A stretch of 64,000 bases of DNA from Micropterus salmoides (Eukaryota; Chordata; Actinopteri; Centrarchiformes; Centrarchidae), in the NCBI RefSeq assembly GCF_014851395.1, contig NW_024041150.1:8585019-8649018 (forward strand). The letters run 5' to 3'. Position numbers and translations under genes: made by a program. This document shows positions 22,991-34,739 of the stretch, piece after piece (positions within the stretch are counted from its first letter, which is position 1; the number at the start of each line of letters is the position of its first letter). Under the pieces are notes generated by a model. The model was not told where the DNA came from and did not search any database. It saw only the letters and a list, made by a program, of their open reading frames with translations.

Positions 22991-23813
22991 TGTAGCCTGC
23001 CAGAGTGGCTAGGAAGGTGGTAGGTAGGCAGACTCCAACATCATATGTTTACTGAAGTGATTATTTTATTGACCATGGTCGGCAGTACGTGGATAATTCA
23101 ATCCAAAATAAGAAAAAAACGCATCAAACTTCTAGCAACACTAACACGAGGCACGTGTTCACAGCAGCACACCCTCACCACCTTTTTTTCCCCCTGTTTA
23201 TATATGGTGGTCAATTCACACCCAACTGCTTCAGCCCATCCCATTCTGATGCAGGTTGATCTACTCCCAACATCTATATCTAGAAATCTCTTAATATTTG
23301 GAACTCGTTATCAGTTCACTCCGCTCCCACTGCCTTCAAAACAGGTCAGGGTTATTCACACATTTATTCATAATACTCAAAAACAACCAAAGAAAACATT
23401 CCTATAAAGAAGAAAACCCTCTACTTGGTTTGGCCCGGTGATGTCATCCATGACCACCCTATTCCTATAAAACAGAAATACTTAGGCCGGCCCCTCCCCA
23501 ACAATTATCCTGCATGGTGGAACTAAACAAAGGAACAAACAATTGTAAGTATTAACACAGGAAAACAATTAACCAAGTTTAAACTTGCAACCTAATAAAT
23601 TGAACTGAAACTAACTTATGACTATGTGTTTACTCTAACTTATCATCTGCTTTGCACTCGCCTGTAACATAATACAAACACAAACAACCCGGAATAGTAA
23701 GTGGTGCACTTTTACACAAGCTATGACAAGTTACCAAAAAACATAAACATGTATGTATAAACTAGAAAGTCATGGCCTGTATGGGACAAGTGGTGAGCAA
23801 ACCCACTTCGTCA
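22991..23813 (-). mobile_element. 3' LTR of Gmr1-like retrotransposon
   Basis: On the minus strand the LTR starts TGACGAAGTGGG directly after an 8-G polypurine tract (23814-23821, preceded by CTTAA) and ends GGCTACA, giving TG...CA termini and about 823 bp. A TATA box (CATATATAAACAGGG, about 23190-23205) and an AATAAA signal near 23069 lie in the expected order. There is no 5' LTR in the window, so the right end is inferred from the terminal dinucleotides and the edge of the minisatellite. Confidence 0.65.
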
Positions 23814-23830
23814 CCCCCCCCTTAAGACCG

Positions 23831-25350
23831 TTACTCCTCAGAGTCACGGGACAGGAAGTCAGCAATGACATTCTTCATCCCTGGTCTATACTGGACCTGA
23901 AAACGATAAGGCTGAAGTGATAAGTACCATCTAGTAATTCTAGCATTAGTGTCTTTCATTTTGTGGATCCACTGCAAAGCACGATGGTCCGTCTCAAGAA
24001 CAAACTCTTTGCCAATGAGGTAATATTTCAAGGTGTCTAAAGCCCATTTAGTAGCTAGAGCTTCTTTTTCAACAGTTGAGTACCTCTTTTCCCTTGGGAA
24101 GAGTTTTCGGCTGATATACTGGACAGGCAACTGGTTTCCATCTTCACCTTGCAGTAACACAGCTCCGAGACCTACTCCTGAAGCATCTGTCTGCACAGTA
24201 AACGGAAGAGTGAAATCTGGGCATTGCAATACAGGTTCTTGACATAGACAGTTTTTCAAGTCTTTGAAAGCATTCTCACTTTCTTGAGTCCACTTAACCT
24301 TTACTGGGCTGGTTTGCCAGTCATGTCAGTTAGTACAGCCGATCTTGATGAGAAGTTAGGGATAAGTCGACGATACCAGCCAACTAACCCCAAAAATGAC
24401 CTTAGCCTCCTCTTAGTGTTGGGTAGCGATGAAGCTGCAATCGCCTCTACCTTTCCAACCTGAGGACGGATGCCTCCTCCTCCAATCACATAGCCAAGGT
24501 ACTCCACCTCCGACTTGGCGATATGACACTTCTTCGCGTTGATGACTAGACCAGCACTCTGGATGCGTTGAAAGACATTGGCAAGATGTTGCAGATGCTC
24601 CTCCCAGGTCCGGCTGAAAATTACAATGTCATCAATGTAGGCTGCTGCATAGTCCTCCGCTCCTCTCAAAACTTCATCCACCAGCCTCTGAAATGTTGCC
24701 GGTGCTCCATGTAAACCAAATGGCATCACTCTAAATCTGAACAGGCCACTTGGAACTCTGAAAGTTGTTAAATCCTTTGAAGATTCGGTGAGGGGCGCTT
24801 GCCAGTACCCTTTGCAGAGGTCAAGGGTCGTTAGGAAGTTGGCCTTCCCCAAGCGCTCAATCAGTTCATCAACCCTTGGCATTGGATAAGGATCAAATGC
24901 AGACACAGCATTCAACTTTGAAAAGTTGACACAGAACCTCAGTTTAGAATCATCTTTCTTTGGCACCAACACCACAGGGCTACACCACTCACTGCGAGAA
25001 GGCTCAATGATTCCTGTAGCTAGCATCTCCTCCACTTCTTGCTTCAGTTCAGGAACAAGTCTGGCTGGAATGCGGCAGGTGGTGTCCCTGATAGGCGGCT
25101 GTTCTGGTGAATAAAGATGGATATGATGTTTAATAAGATGTGTACAGCCTGGCTTCAGACTGAAGAGCTCTTTTGCCATGTGGACTTTCAACTCCTGGCG
25201 TTTAACTGCTGTAAGATGGCCTAGATCTGGAAGAACTGGAGTCCCAGTTGAAGAGGGAAAATACTGCTCTTGAAGCTCTTCCTCATCAATCACTGTGCGT
25301 GCCCACAGGGTTGTAGACTGCTCTTGTTGGTCTACTCACTCTTTCAACAG
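23831..25350 (-). pseudogene. Ty3/gypsy reverse transcriptase and RNase H
   Basis: Pol C-terminal half. The RT is read from about 25293 to 24315: it shows the palm motif YIDDIVIFSR (about 24635), LRFCVNFSKLNAV, TLDLCKGYWQ and MPFGLHGAPATFQ, all typical of Ty3/gypsy (Metaviridae) enzymes. A one-base frameshift near 24314 separates it from RNase H (24259-23831), which keeps the acidic residues in QTDAS, VEKEALA, LETDHRAL and IADFLSR and ends with a stop just before the polypurine tract. RT follows integrase on this strand, joined through an in-frame TGA near the HVNLLKE motif. This integrase-first order is that of the Gmr1 group of fish Ty3/gypsy elements. Confidence 0.88.
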
Positions 25351-26085
25351 ATTAACATGGAAAACCTGATGCTTTTTCCGGCGGTCTGGCAAAAAGAGTT
25401 CATATGTGACCGGGCCCATCTTTTTTTAATCTTGTATGGCCCCTGCCACTTGGCAAGGAGACCACTGTCAGACGTTGGCAGCAGTAGCAGAACTTGCTGG
25501 CCCTCCTGTAAAACTCTCCTCCTAGAAGCTTTGTCATAACTCTGCTTCTGTCGCTTTTGTGCTTCAGCCAGATTACTATTGGCAAGCTCTTGGAACTGGT
25601 CCAGTTTATCTCTCATCTTCAACACTTATGAGAGCTCACTGCACTGCTGTTGTGGCATGGGACCCTCCCAGGCCTCCTTTAAGACATCCATTGGACCCCT
25701 TACTGAGTGTCCATAAAGCAGCTGGAAAGGTGAAAATCCAGTTGATGCTTGTGGGACTTCTCTGTATGCAAACAACAAGAATGGGAGCCACTGGTCCCAG
25801 TCTGACCCAGAGTCATTCACAAACTTCCTCAACATGGACTTGAGGGTTTTGTTAAAGCGCTCAACGAGACCATCTGTTTGTGGATGGTAGGGACTGGTCT
25901 TCACACCTTGAATTCCCAGCATGCTGTACACCTCTTTTAGTAAACTTGAAGTGAAGTTGGTGCCTTGATCTGTGATGATCTCCTTTGGGATTCCGACTCT
26001 GGAAAACATCTGTATGAGACAGTTGACAATCTGGCGGGTCTTGATCTTCTTCAACGGAAAGGCCTCATTTTCTCGCACCTGAGGG
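25344..26085 (-). pseudogene. integrase of Gmr1-like element, 5' truncated
   Basis: DDE integrase core and C-terminal domain encoded upstream of RT on the minus strand. Visible are the second catalytic Asp in IITDQGTNF (about 25975) and the Glu in PYHPQTDGLVERFNKTLK (about 25870). The zinc-finger HHCC domain and the first Asp are missing: recognisable sequence starts at RENEAFPLKKIKT near 26080 and unrelated DNA precedes it. The C-terminal part (LAKWQGPYKIKKR, then HVNLLKE) lies in a second frame after a break near 25625. Gag and protease are not present, so the element is a 3' fragment that cannot move on its own. Confidence 0.85.
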
Positions 26086-26389
26086 AGCCCGGAGAAGGAC
26101 CCAGACCTACGCAGAAGGCCGATTCTGTGTGGCAGCAGCACTTTCAGGGAACGTTTGAAGGGGCTCCTCACAGCAAAAGCTTCCAGCGGTCTGCGGCCAC
26201 CGTGGCTGACTTACAACAAGTCCTTTAGGCAGGTCCCGCCTCCGAGCAGCTGAAAGGGGACAGAGCCAGAACTGGACTTCCACCGGGTCAGAAACACGAC
26301 GCTAGCAGATTTTCCTGCTGGTTCTGCTGAGTGCTGCTGAGAAAGACTTTGACACAAAATAAGGTTTACAAAGTGTTTCTGCCCGCCGG

Positions 26390-26812
26390 TTCCGCTTGTC
26401 GTTCTACCTGTTGTTCTACCTGTTGTTCCGCTTGTCGTTCTAACTGTTGTTCTTCTTGTTGTTCTTCTTGTTGTTCCGCTTGTCGTTCGGCTTGTTGTTC
26501 CGCTTGTCATTCTGCCTGTTGTTCCGCTTGTTGTTCTGCTTGTCGTTCTACCTGTTGTTCTTCTTGTTGTTCCGCTTGTCGTTCTACCTGTTGTTCTACC
26601 TGTTGTTCTGCTTGTTGTTCCGCTTGTCGTTCTACCTGTTGTTCCGCTTGTCGTTTTGCTTGTCGTTCTGCTTGTCGTTCTACCTGTCGTTCTACCTGTT
26701 GTTCTACCTGTTGTTCTGCTTGTCGTTCTACCTGTCGTTCTACCTGTCGTTCCGCTTGTCGTTCCGCTTGTCGTTCCGCTTGTCGTTCTACCTGTCGTTC
26801 CGCTTGGGTCTC
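26390..26812. repeat. 12-bp minisatellite upstream of abhd12 exon
   Basis: Alternating 12-bp units GTTCCGCTTGTC and GTTCTACCTGTT repeat about 35 times with small variants. The array ends about 10 nt before the splice acceptor of the first recognisable abhd12 exon (26822). Frames across it give Cys/Ser-, Leu/Phe- or Val/Leu-rich peptides, which are repeat artefacts. Confidence 0.92.
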
Positions 26813-26821
26813 TGTCCTCAG

Positions 26822-29800
26822 GTTGGGTCTGCTGGGGAAGCTGAAGAGGACGGCGCTGTGGCTGCTGGTCGTCTACATCTCCGTCCCCGTCATCATCAAG
26901 CTGTGTCCGTCCATCCAGGCCAAACTCGTCTTCCTGAACTTCGGTGAGTGGAAACCGGACCTTCGTGTCCCCCTTCAGGACGAGGCCTCTGACCCTGCAG
27001 GGTCATCATCGGGTCAGAGTGTCAGCACCTGTTGGGGGGGCGTCTCAGGTGTCTACCGGCTGCTTCTGTCCTCTCTGTCTCAGAGAGGGCGGGGCTTAGC
27101 GGATCCTCTCTTCAGGCAGCTCAGCAGGTACAGGGCGCCCGCTCGCCGTGTGGGTGGAGTCAGATATATGTTGTGTCCGGTGTTGTGCTGACTTCTGCAG
27201 CCTGCTGAGACGTCAGCAGGTCTCGTCCGCTCCTCTCAGACGCCGCCGCGTAAATATTAAGAGTAAACGCTCATAGTACGTGTAGAGTACTCCGAGTGAA
27301 TCCTGTAGGAGGAGAGTGCAGAACTCTGCGTAACACCGGTCAGTTTAGAAAGGAGGAGGAGCCTCCGTCACTAACGACCGGTCTGACCTCACAGTACATG
27401 TACTGCAACAGTACGTCCATTGTGTACTCTCCCTTACTAAAGAGTATCCGGCTGTTGTAGTACAGGTACTGTGAAATGTCCCCATAAATATTGACACATA
27501 TATTTGAATATTTCAGTACCCGTATTTTCATGATGCATCAAAATTACTGATATTAATTCTGTTTGTAATATTTTCTTATTGATATGTTTAAATGTTGTTC
27601 ACCACCTCATGATCCTGGTCCTGGTCCTGGTCCTGGTTACTGACGACACCACATGTCTGTAGCAGCAGTAGATCAGAGGAAACCCTGACCTCTGTCTCAG
27701 ACGGGTCATGGAGGCGTCTGTCCCAGTCTGCTGTTCAGGGTCGGTGACAGGATGAGGATCATGTGGGGAACCAGGACCCCATAGATCAGCTGACATGAGC
27801 TAACAGCTGATCAATAATAAATAAAAACAGTGTGTCCACCAGGGGGCGCTGATTCACCTGGAGAAGTCGGAGTCGCAGTAAAGATTTTCCCCGAACACGT
27901 TCTGCGTCAGAAAATATGAACAGAAAGAAACGAGTGAACATGAAGCTTCGTCAGTCAGACTGCTGCTGGTTAATACTTCCTGCTGTGCAGTACTGAGGAA
28001 TAATACTACTAGTACTACTACTACAGGGGCATGGTACTGCTCCTACTGCAGTAATAACTTAAAACGAAGGTGTTGGTGTTGTGACGTCAGCGGGGTCAAA
28101 GGTCAGCCGGGATCTGAGAGAACAGGAAGTGGGCAGGGACAGCGGGTGATTGACAGCAGGAGATTAGATGTGTCATGTGACCTGTCTGTGACCCCCCCCC
28201 CCCCCCCCCCCCAGTGAGGATGCCGTACTTCATCGACCTGCAGAGACCTCTGGACCAGGGACTGAACCACACACACAACTTCTACCTGGAGTCTGAGCCG
28301 GGCCTGAGGATCGGAGTCTGGTAACTACATGTACAAATACACTGATCCAAAATAAAGAGTGCTAAATCGCATGTGTATTCTAAAATATTGCACGTGTCCT
28401 TTTAGTTCCTGTTATGGGTGATTTACTAAGAATTATTGCGTAGATGACAACAGGAGCAAACACAACGGAGGTGGCGGTATTTAAACGAGGGTTTTGAGGG
28501 GAAGCAGCGTGAAAACCTTGGTTTGTTTCGTTCAGTGGAAATCGTCTGTACCTGCCCGTCCTGCCTGAGACTGCACTAAGTATTTGGGACAGCACCCCTG
28601 AAAAGCTGCTTTGGGAAACCCCGGCAGAAACAGATGCAGTACGCTGGAACGAACCCGACGGCAGGAAATGCCAGCGGATCGAGCTTCATCCAGCCAGAGG
28701 GAACGACCGTCCGCTCCGTGACCTCCTGTCCCTGCCCCGTGCGCCTCAACGCCCCATTCCCTCTCCGACGTGTACTACGGGTTGTGTTGCTGTGACGACC
28801 GGCGCCCTGTGAACAGCTGGTGATCCTTCCCTCTGGCTGGATGGATTTTATGTGTGATGCAGTACTGCAGCTCGCCGCAGCGCCACGCAACTTTCTAAAG
28901 TCTTCCATCTCACGGAGAAAAGTCGTCAGGTGGAAACTCTGCTTTATTGGCGTGAATGTTAATACAACAGTATCGCCAAAGCTGAAGGGCAAAAAAACAA
29001 ATTCTATTCATATAGTTCATCAAATAAATAAAATAATTGTATTTGTATATTTTGGATAAAGAATAATATTATCTAATATTATATTCCATCACGGCCGTGT
29101 CTCCTTCTCGCATCAATAACAGCAGCACTTGGCACCTTCCTGTCTAACGTATGAAACACAGAGGCTGTTGCGCTCAGGTGAAACTGCCTTTAGGTAGATC
29201 CCGTCGGTGAAGTAAATAAATATATTTGCATGTTACGCCCCAAACTGCAGACTCATTAAGGCAAAAGTAGTAAATGAACAACAGGTGCTATCTTGACCTT
29301 CTGACAGACGTCACTGCTGCACGCCGTCAGTGGATCAGCTGAAGTTTGCACACGTTTTCACTCCGGCAGAGCTTTAGTGAATCTGACCCTAAATCTACTC
29401 TGAAGTACTGTAGTTTTCTCTGCTCCCCCATCTGTCATTATTAATATGTACTCTAATCCACTGCCTGAAGGGGGAGGAAGTACTCAGGTAGAAGATCAAA
29501 CTGCAGTAAAAGTACTCTGAATACACTCTGTAAGACACGTTTCACTTTATTGTCTTTCATCCTCAGAGTACATGTAACAGTAGAGGGAGTACTAAAGTGT
29601 GTACATGTACTCATAATGTATATATTTACTCGTTAGCAGTATCTGGGGTATGTAACAGTAGAGGGAGTACTGAAGTGTGTACATGTACTCATAATGTATA
29701 TATTTACTCGTTAGCAGTATCTGAGGTATGTAACAGTAGAGGGAGTACTAAAGTGTGTACATGTACTCATAATGTATATATTTACTCGTTAGCAGTATCT

Positions 29801-32800
29801 GGGGTATGTAACAGTAGAGGGAGTACTAAAGTGTGTACATGTACTCATAATGTATATATTTACTCGTTAGCAGTATCTGAGGTATGTAACAGTAGAGGGA
29901 GTACTAAAGTGTGTACATGTACTCATAATGTATATTTACTCGTTAGCCGTATCTGAGGTATGTAACCTGCTCCTGACGCACAGTGAGCCAGGTGCATCAT
30001 GGGTAATGTGTGTGTGTTCCAGGCACACGGTTCCTGCTCAGATGTGGAGAGAAGCTCAGGGGAAACAAGGAGACTGGTACGACGCCACGCTTAGCTCCGC
30101 CCACAAGGTCATCCTCTATCTCCATGGAAACGCAGGGACTAGGTGACCTCACACACACACACCTGTCAGTCATCCTGTGACCTTTGACCTCTGTGTGCGG
30201 CGTCCTGTCGATGTGTCTGACCTTTGACGTCCTGTTTCTCTGCAGAGGAGGAGACCACAGAGTCCAGCTGTACAAGGTCAGCACACACACTAACACCTAC
30301 ATGTACTTGTACTTTACCTGAGTACTTGTGTTTTCTGCTCCTGTACGTTAGGACCAACAGTAAAAGTACTCAGAGAAAAACACATCTTCCTACGTGTTTC
30401 CTTACCGTTGATCTCCTGGTCTCTGGAGGGTTTTATTAAATAACTCTGTGTAAGATAACGACTTAAAATATATAAATGAGAGAAATATTTCATTTAAGTT
30501 AGAAAGCAGAATGAGCAGTTATTGTTCCAGCTGTCAGTGTGTCAGAGATTCAGGTTTTACCTGACAACTGGTCCCAGAGAAGAATCCTGGTGAACTCTTT
30601 GGTGAACGTGCAGCTCAGCGCAGAGACCAGCAGGGGGCAGCAGACGCTAATACGCTTCACTGCTGACAGTGTCACACACAAACAACAAAATATACACAAT
30701 AAACTGTAAATAATAATAATAAACACAAACAAACAACAAAATATACACAATAAACTGTAAAGTAATAAAATATAAATAATAAACAACAAAATATAAACAA
30801 ACTGTAAAATATTAAAATATAAATAATAAACTGTAAATAATAATAATAAAACACAAACAAACAACAAAATATACACAATAAACTGTAAAGTAATAAAATA
30901 TAAATAATAAACAACAAAATATAAACAAACTGTAAAATATTAAAATATAAATAATAAACTGTAAATAATATAATAAAACACAAACAAACAACAAAATATA
31001 CACAATAAACTGTAAAATAATAAAATATAAATAATAAACAACAAAATATAAACAATAAACTGTAAAATAATAATAAAATATAAATAATAAATATAAATAT
31101 AAACACAAGTATTTAACAGTCCAAATATGCCGTCCTTTTTGTCCTGCAGTAACATTTTCAGCTCCTCATTCAGGCCGTATCAGAGCTCAGATTTGGTCTT
31201 TAGAAACACTGAAATCCCGTCAGCCAGGACATGAGGACAGCTGTCAGGTTCGGGTGAGACACCGTGAGCTGCGTTACTGCACTGATCTCTCTTTAAACTG
31301 ATCTGTCGTACTGAAGTCGCGCTGATGGAGCTGCTAGTTACCAGCTGGACGTGATGTGAGCGTGACTGGGCTGCATGTTTTTCATGACGAGCTGCTGACA
31401 GGCTGAATGTGTAAATATGAAATGGGAGACTTTTCATTCATGTCCCACCTGTCTGTCTGTCTCTGTCTCACATTTCTCTCTGTCCCACCTGTCCTCTGTC
31501 TCTCTGTCTCACCTATCTGTCTCTCTGTCTCACCTGTCCTCTGTCTCACCTGTCTGTCTCTCTGTCCTACCTGTCTCTCTGTCTCACCTGTCCTCTGTCC
31601 CACCTGTCTCTCTGTCTCACTGTCTGTCTCTCTGTCTCTGTCTCACCTGTCTGTCTCTCTGTCCCACCTGTCCTCTGTCTCACCTGTCCCTCTCTGTCTC
31701 ACCTGTCTGTCTCTGTCTCACCTATCTGTCCCACCTGTCCTCTGTCCCACCTGTCCTCTGTCTCACCTGCCTTTTCCACCTGTTATCTGTCTCACCTATC
31801 TGTCTCTGTCTCACCTGTCTCTGTCCCACCTTTCCTCTGTCTCTCTGTCTCACCTATCTGTCTCTCTGTCTCACCTGTCCTCTGCCTGTCTTCCTTCAGG
31901 TCCTCAGCTCGTTGGGACACCATGTGGTCACGTTTGATTACAGAGGTGAGAAACATTCACACGTTCACCTGCAGAGCTGCTGTCAGCTGACCGACTCACC
32001 TGAGTGAGTGTGTGTGTGTTCAGGCTGGGGCGACTCAGAGGGCTCTCCATCAGAGGTGGGGATGACATCAGACGCTCTCTTCATCTACGATTGGCTGAAA
32101 CGGCGGCTGGACGCCAAAACGCCGCTTTACATCTGGGGACACTCTCTGGGGACGGGGTAACACACACACACACACACAAGTACACACAGATACACACACA
32201 CTCAGTCCAGTTGTACTTAAATCTTTGTGTTTCCAGAGTCGCCACCAACCTGGTCAGACGGCTGTGTGACAGAGGTTAGACACACACACCTGGGTTCAGA
32301 ATCAGCTGATCGATGATCACTCAGTAATCAGTAATCGGTTCAGAGCCCGCAGGTGATCACTAACACCTGTGTGATGTCACTTCCAGGAAGTCCTCCCGAC
32401 GCTCTGATCTTAGAGTCTCCGTTCACCAACATCAGGGAGGAGGCGCGGAGCCACCCCTTCGCCATGGTAACGCCCAGCTGACAGGTCACAGCGCCGCAGG
32501 TGTGTGTGTGTTTGTTGTACTCAGTGTGTCTGTGTGCGTTTCAGGTGTGTCTTTAAGGATCCTTTAGTGGAACGCTCACTGACATTTGACCTTTAGTGAT
32601 GTAGAACTGTGGAACCTCAGAACCTTAAAGATCCTTTAGTGGAACACTCACTGACATTTGACCTTTAGTGATGTAGAACTGTGGGACCTCAGAACGCTCC
32701 TTGACCTTTGACCTTTAGTGATGTAGAACTGTGGAACCTCAGAACCTTAAAGATCCTTTAGTGGAACACTCACTGACCTTTGACCTTTAGTGATGTAGAA

Positions 32801-34430
32801 CTGCGGAACCTCAGAACCTTAAAGATCCTTTAGTGAAACCCTCACTGACCTTTGACCTTTAGTGATGTAGAACTGTGGGACCTCAGAACGCTCCTTGACC
32901 TTTAGTGATGTACAGCTGTGGAACCTCAGAACCTTAAGGATCCTTTAGTGGAACGCTCACTGACCTTTGACCTTTAGTGATGTAGAACTGCAGAACCTCA
33001 GAACCTTAAAGATCCTTTAGTGGAACCCTCACTGACCTTTGACCTTTAGTGATGTAGAACTGTGGAACCTCAGAACCTTAAAGATCTTTTAGTGGAACCC
33101 TCACTGACCTTTGACCTTTAGCGATGTAGAACTGTGGAACCTCAGAACCTTAAAGATGTTTTAGTGGAACCCTCACTGACCTTTGACCTTTAGTGATGTC
33201 GAACTGCGGAACCTCAGAACCTTAAAAATCTTTTAGTGGAACGCTCACTGACCTTTGACCTTTAGTGATGTAGAACTGTGGGACCTCAGAACGCTCCTTG
33301 ACCTTTAGTGATGTACAGCTGTGGAACCTCAGAACCTTAAGGATCCTTTAGTGGAACACTCACTGACCTTTGACCTTTAGTGATGTAGAACTGCGGAACC
33401 TCAGAACGCTCACTAACCTTTGACCTTTAGTGATGAGAGCTGTTGAACCTCAGAACCTTAAAGATCCTTTAGTGGAACGCTCACTGACCTTTGACCTTTA
33501 GTGATGTAGAACTGTGGAACCTCAGAACCTTAAAGATCTTTTAGTGGAACCCTCACTGACCTTTGACCTTTAGCGATGTAGAACTGTGGAACCTCAGAAC
33601 CTTAAAGATCCTTTAGTGGAACGCTCACTGACCTTTGACCTTTAGTGATGTAGAACTGTGGAACCTCAGAACCTTAAAGATCTTTTAGTGGAACCCTCAC
33701 TGACCTTTGACCTTTAGCGATGTAGAACTGTGGAACCTCAGAACCTTAAAGATCCTTTAGTGGAACGCTCACTGACCTTTAGTGATGTAGAACTGCGGAA
33801 CCTCAGAACGCTCACTAACCTTTGACCTTTAGTGATGAGAGCTGTTGAACCTCAGAACGCTCACTGACCTTTGACCTTTAGTGATGAGAGCTGTTGAACC
33901 TCAGAACACTCCCTGACCTTTGACAGTAACGCAGTAATGTGTACCTGTCTGCAGCGTGAATCACATCTCCTGTCCTGTGCTGATTCTCCACGCCGAGGAC
34001 GACAGCGTGGTTTCCTTTCCACCTGGGCAAGAAGGTAAGAGACCAGTTCAGTTAATAAATACTGTGAACGCAGTACTTTATACAGTAATGAAATACTGTG
34101 ACCTCTAGATTAGACTTTTACGAGCAATACTTTTTTATAGTAATTAAATACAGAAATTAGACTTTAACCCCCTCCTCCTCCTGCAGCTCTACAACATGGC
34201 CTCCCAGTCTAAGAGCCTCAGCGGTCACAAGGTCCAGTTCGTCCCTTTCTCCTCCTCTCTGGCCTACAAGCACAAGTTCATCTACAGGAGCCCGGAGCTG
34301 CCAAACATCCTCAGGTACCTGCTGTACTTCAGTGTTTAGAACAGCTGGTTCTGGTTCTGGTTCTGACGTTCCTCCTGCTCTGTGTTGCAGTGATTTCCTC
34401 AGGACAGCTCACCAACCGATGGAGGATTAA
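26822..34430 (+). CDS. abhd12: Abhd12 lysophosphatidylserine lipase, 5' exon and one internal exon absent
   Basis: Integral membrane serine hydrolase that in mammals cleaves lysophosphatidylserine and oxidised PS on the lumenal or extracellular face. Exons: 26822-26943, 28215-28320, 30023-30142, 30246-30276, 31900-31945, 32024-32156, 32237-32274, 32387-32466, 33955-34034, 34187-34314 and 34391-34430, all GT/AG. Seen: a membrane segment (TALWLLVVYISVPVIIKLC), HGNAGTR, the nucleophile elbow GHSLGTG with Ser at 32143, the acid in ILHAEDD and the His in YKHKFIY. Phases agree up to 32466. The exon expected next (around YRYFPGFDWFF in vertebrate orthologues) is missing, with a 72-bp minisatellite in its place, and skipping it breaks the frame. 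Exon 33955-34034 also has one extra T near 34010. Exon 1 is not in the window. Either a damaged allele or assembly error. Confidence 0.9.
28192..28212 (+). repeat. 21-C run forming polypyrimidine tract of abhd12 exon
   Basis: Twenty-one consecutive C residues followed by AG at 28213-28214, the acceptor of exon 28215-28320. The homopolymer is the whole polypyrimidine tract of this splice site. Confidence 0.95.
28419..29395. mobile_element. possible non-autonomous DNA transposon in abhd12 intron
   Basis: The edges carry similar inverted sequences: GGGTGATTTACTAAGAA near 28419 and, at the right end, the complement of GGGTCAGATTCACTAAAG near 29375-29392. The interior has a CpG-rich stretch with an interrupted minus-strand frame (28992-28576) of unknown nature. 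Terminal similarity of this kind is seen in PIF/Harbinger-type elements, but no transposase motif or clear target-site duplication was found. Confidence 0.3.
29570..29966. repeat. 78-bp tandem repeat, 5 copies
   Basis: GTATGTAACAGTAGAGGGAG recurs at 29648, 29726, 29804 and 29882, with a final partial unit at 29958 that is two bases short. The array ends about 60 nt before the acceptor of abhd12 exon 30023-30142. Confidence 0.95.
30665..31105. repeat. AT-rich compound repeat in abhd12 intron
   Basis: Higher-order repeats of AAACAACAAAATATA, CAATAAACTGTAA and TATAAATAATAAAC, with a block of about 125 bp duplicated. Long minus-strand frames rich in Ile, Leu, Phe and Tyr are by-products of the composition. 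Confidence 0.9.
31440..31899 (+). repeat. pyrimidine-only minisatellite before abhd12 exon
   Basis: About 450 bases built from CTGTCTCACCTGTC and CTGTCTCTCTGTCC modules, almost free of G except in CTG and nearly free of A except in CAC. It runs to the TTCCTTCAG acceptor of exon 31900-31945, so the array extends the polypyrimidine tract. Confidence 0.93.
32547..33928. repeat. 72-bp minisatellite in abhd12 where an exon is expected
   Basis: About 20 units of roughly 72 bp (core TGACCTTTAGTGATGTAGAA, then GAACCTCAGAACCTTAAAGA) with partial units of 40-50 bp. It fills the intron between exons 32387-32466 and 33955-34034, starting 80 nt after the donor and ending about 27 nt before the acceptor. 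No remnant of the missing exon was seen inside it. Confidence 0.95.
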
Positions 34431-34725
34431 GGCTGAAGACGGTTTCCCGGTCGGACCGAACATTCTCGCATGAACACATCATTCCTTTGTCTTTCTGCGT
34501 CACACCAACACGGGGTTACCATGGAGACTGGTGACTTTTATCACTGTGGCGTGACGAGGAAGACGCCGATCAGAGACGTGAAGACGCCGATCAGAGACGT
34601 GAAGACGCCTCTAGTTTGATCCTGCACTGAGCTCCATTCTTGACCATCTGTGTCATTTTCTTTTACTTCTGACTTGTTTTGAAATGACTTCTCAGTTTGA
34701 AGGCCTGTTATGACTTGAATTATGA

Positions 34726-34731
34726 ATTAAA
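34726..34731 (+). promoter_or_regulatory. abhd12 polyadenylation signal
   Basis: ATTAAA about 295 nt after the abhd12 stop codon, followed by a GT/T-rich stretch (TTTCTTGTTTTAAGTTGTTT). A common vertebrate variant of AATAAA. Confidence 0.6.
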
Positions 34732-34739
34732 GATTTCTT

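Noticed and set aside
22396..23023. Frames spanning the N gaps at 22438 and 48191
   Set aside because: They contain unknown bases and have no coding evidence in the sequenced ends.
26331..27191. Cys/Ser-rich frame resembling keratin-associated protein
   Set aside because: The composition comes from a 12-bp minisatellite, and the frame only becomes real at the abhd12 acceptor at 26822.
30550..31155. Membrane-protein-like minus-strand frames rich in Ile, Leu, Phe and Tyr
   Set aside because: They derive from an AT-rich tandem repeat inside an abhd12 intron.
31407..32007. Ser/Leu/Cys-rich plus-strand frames
   Set aside because: These are translations of the pyrimidine minisatellite.
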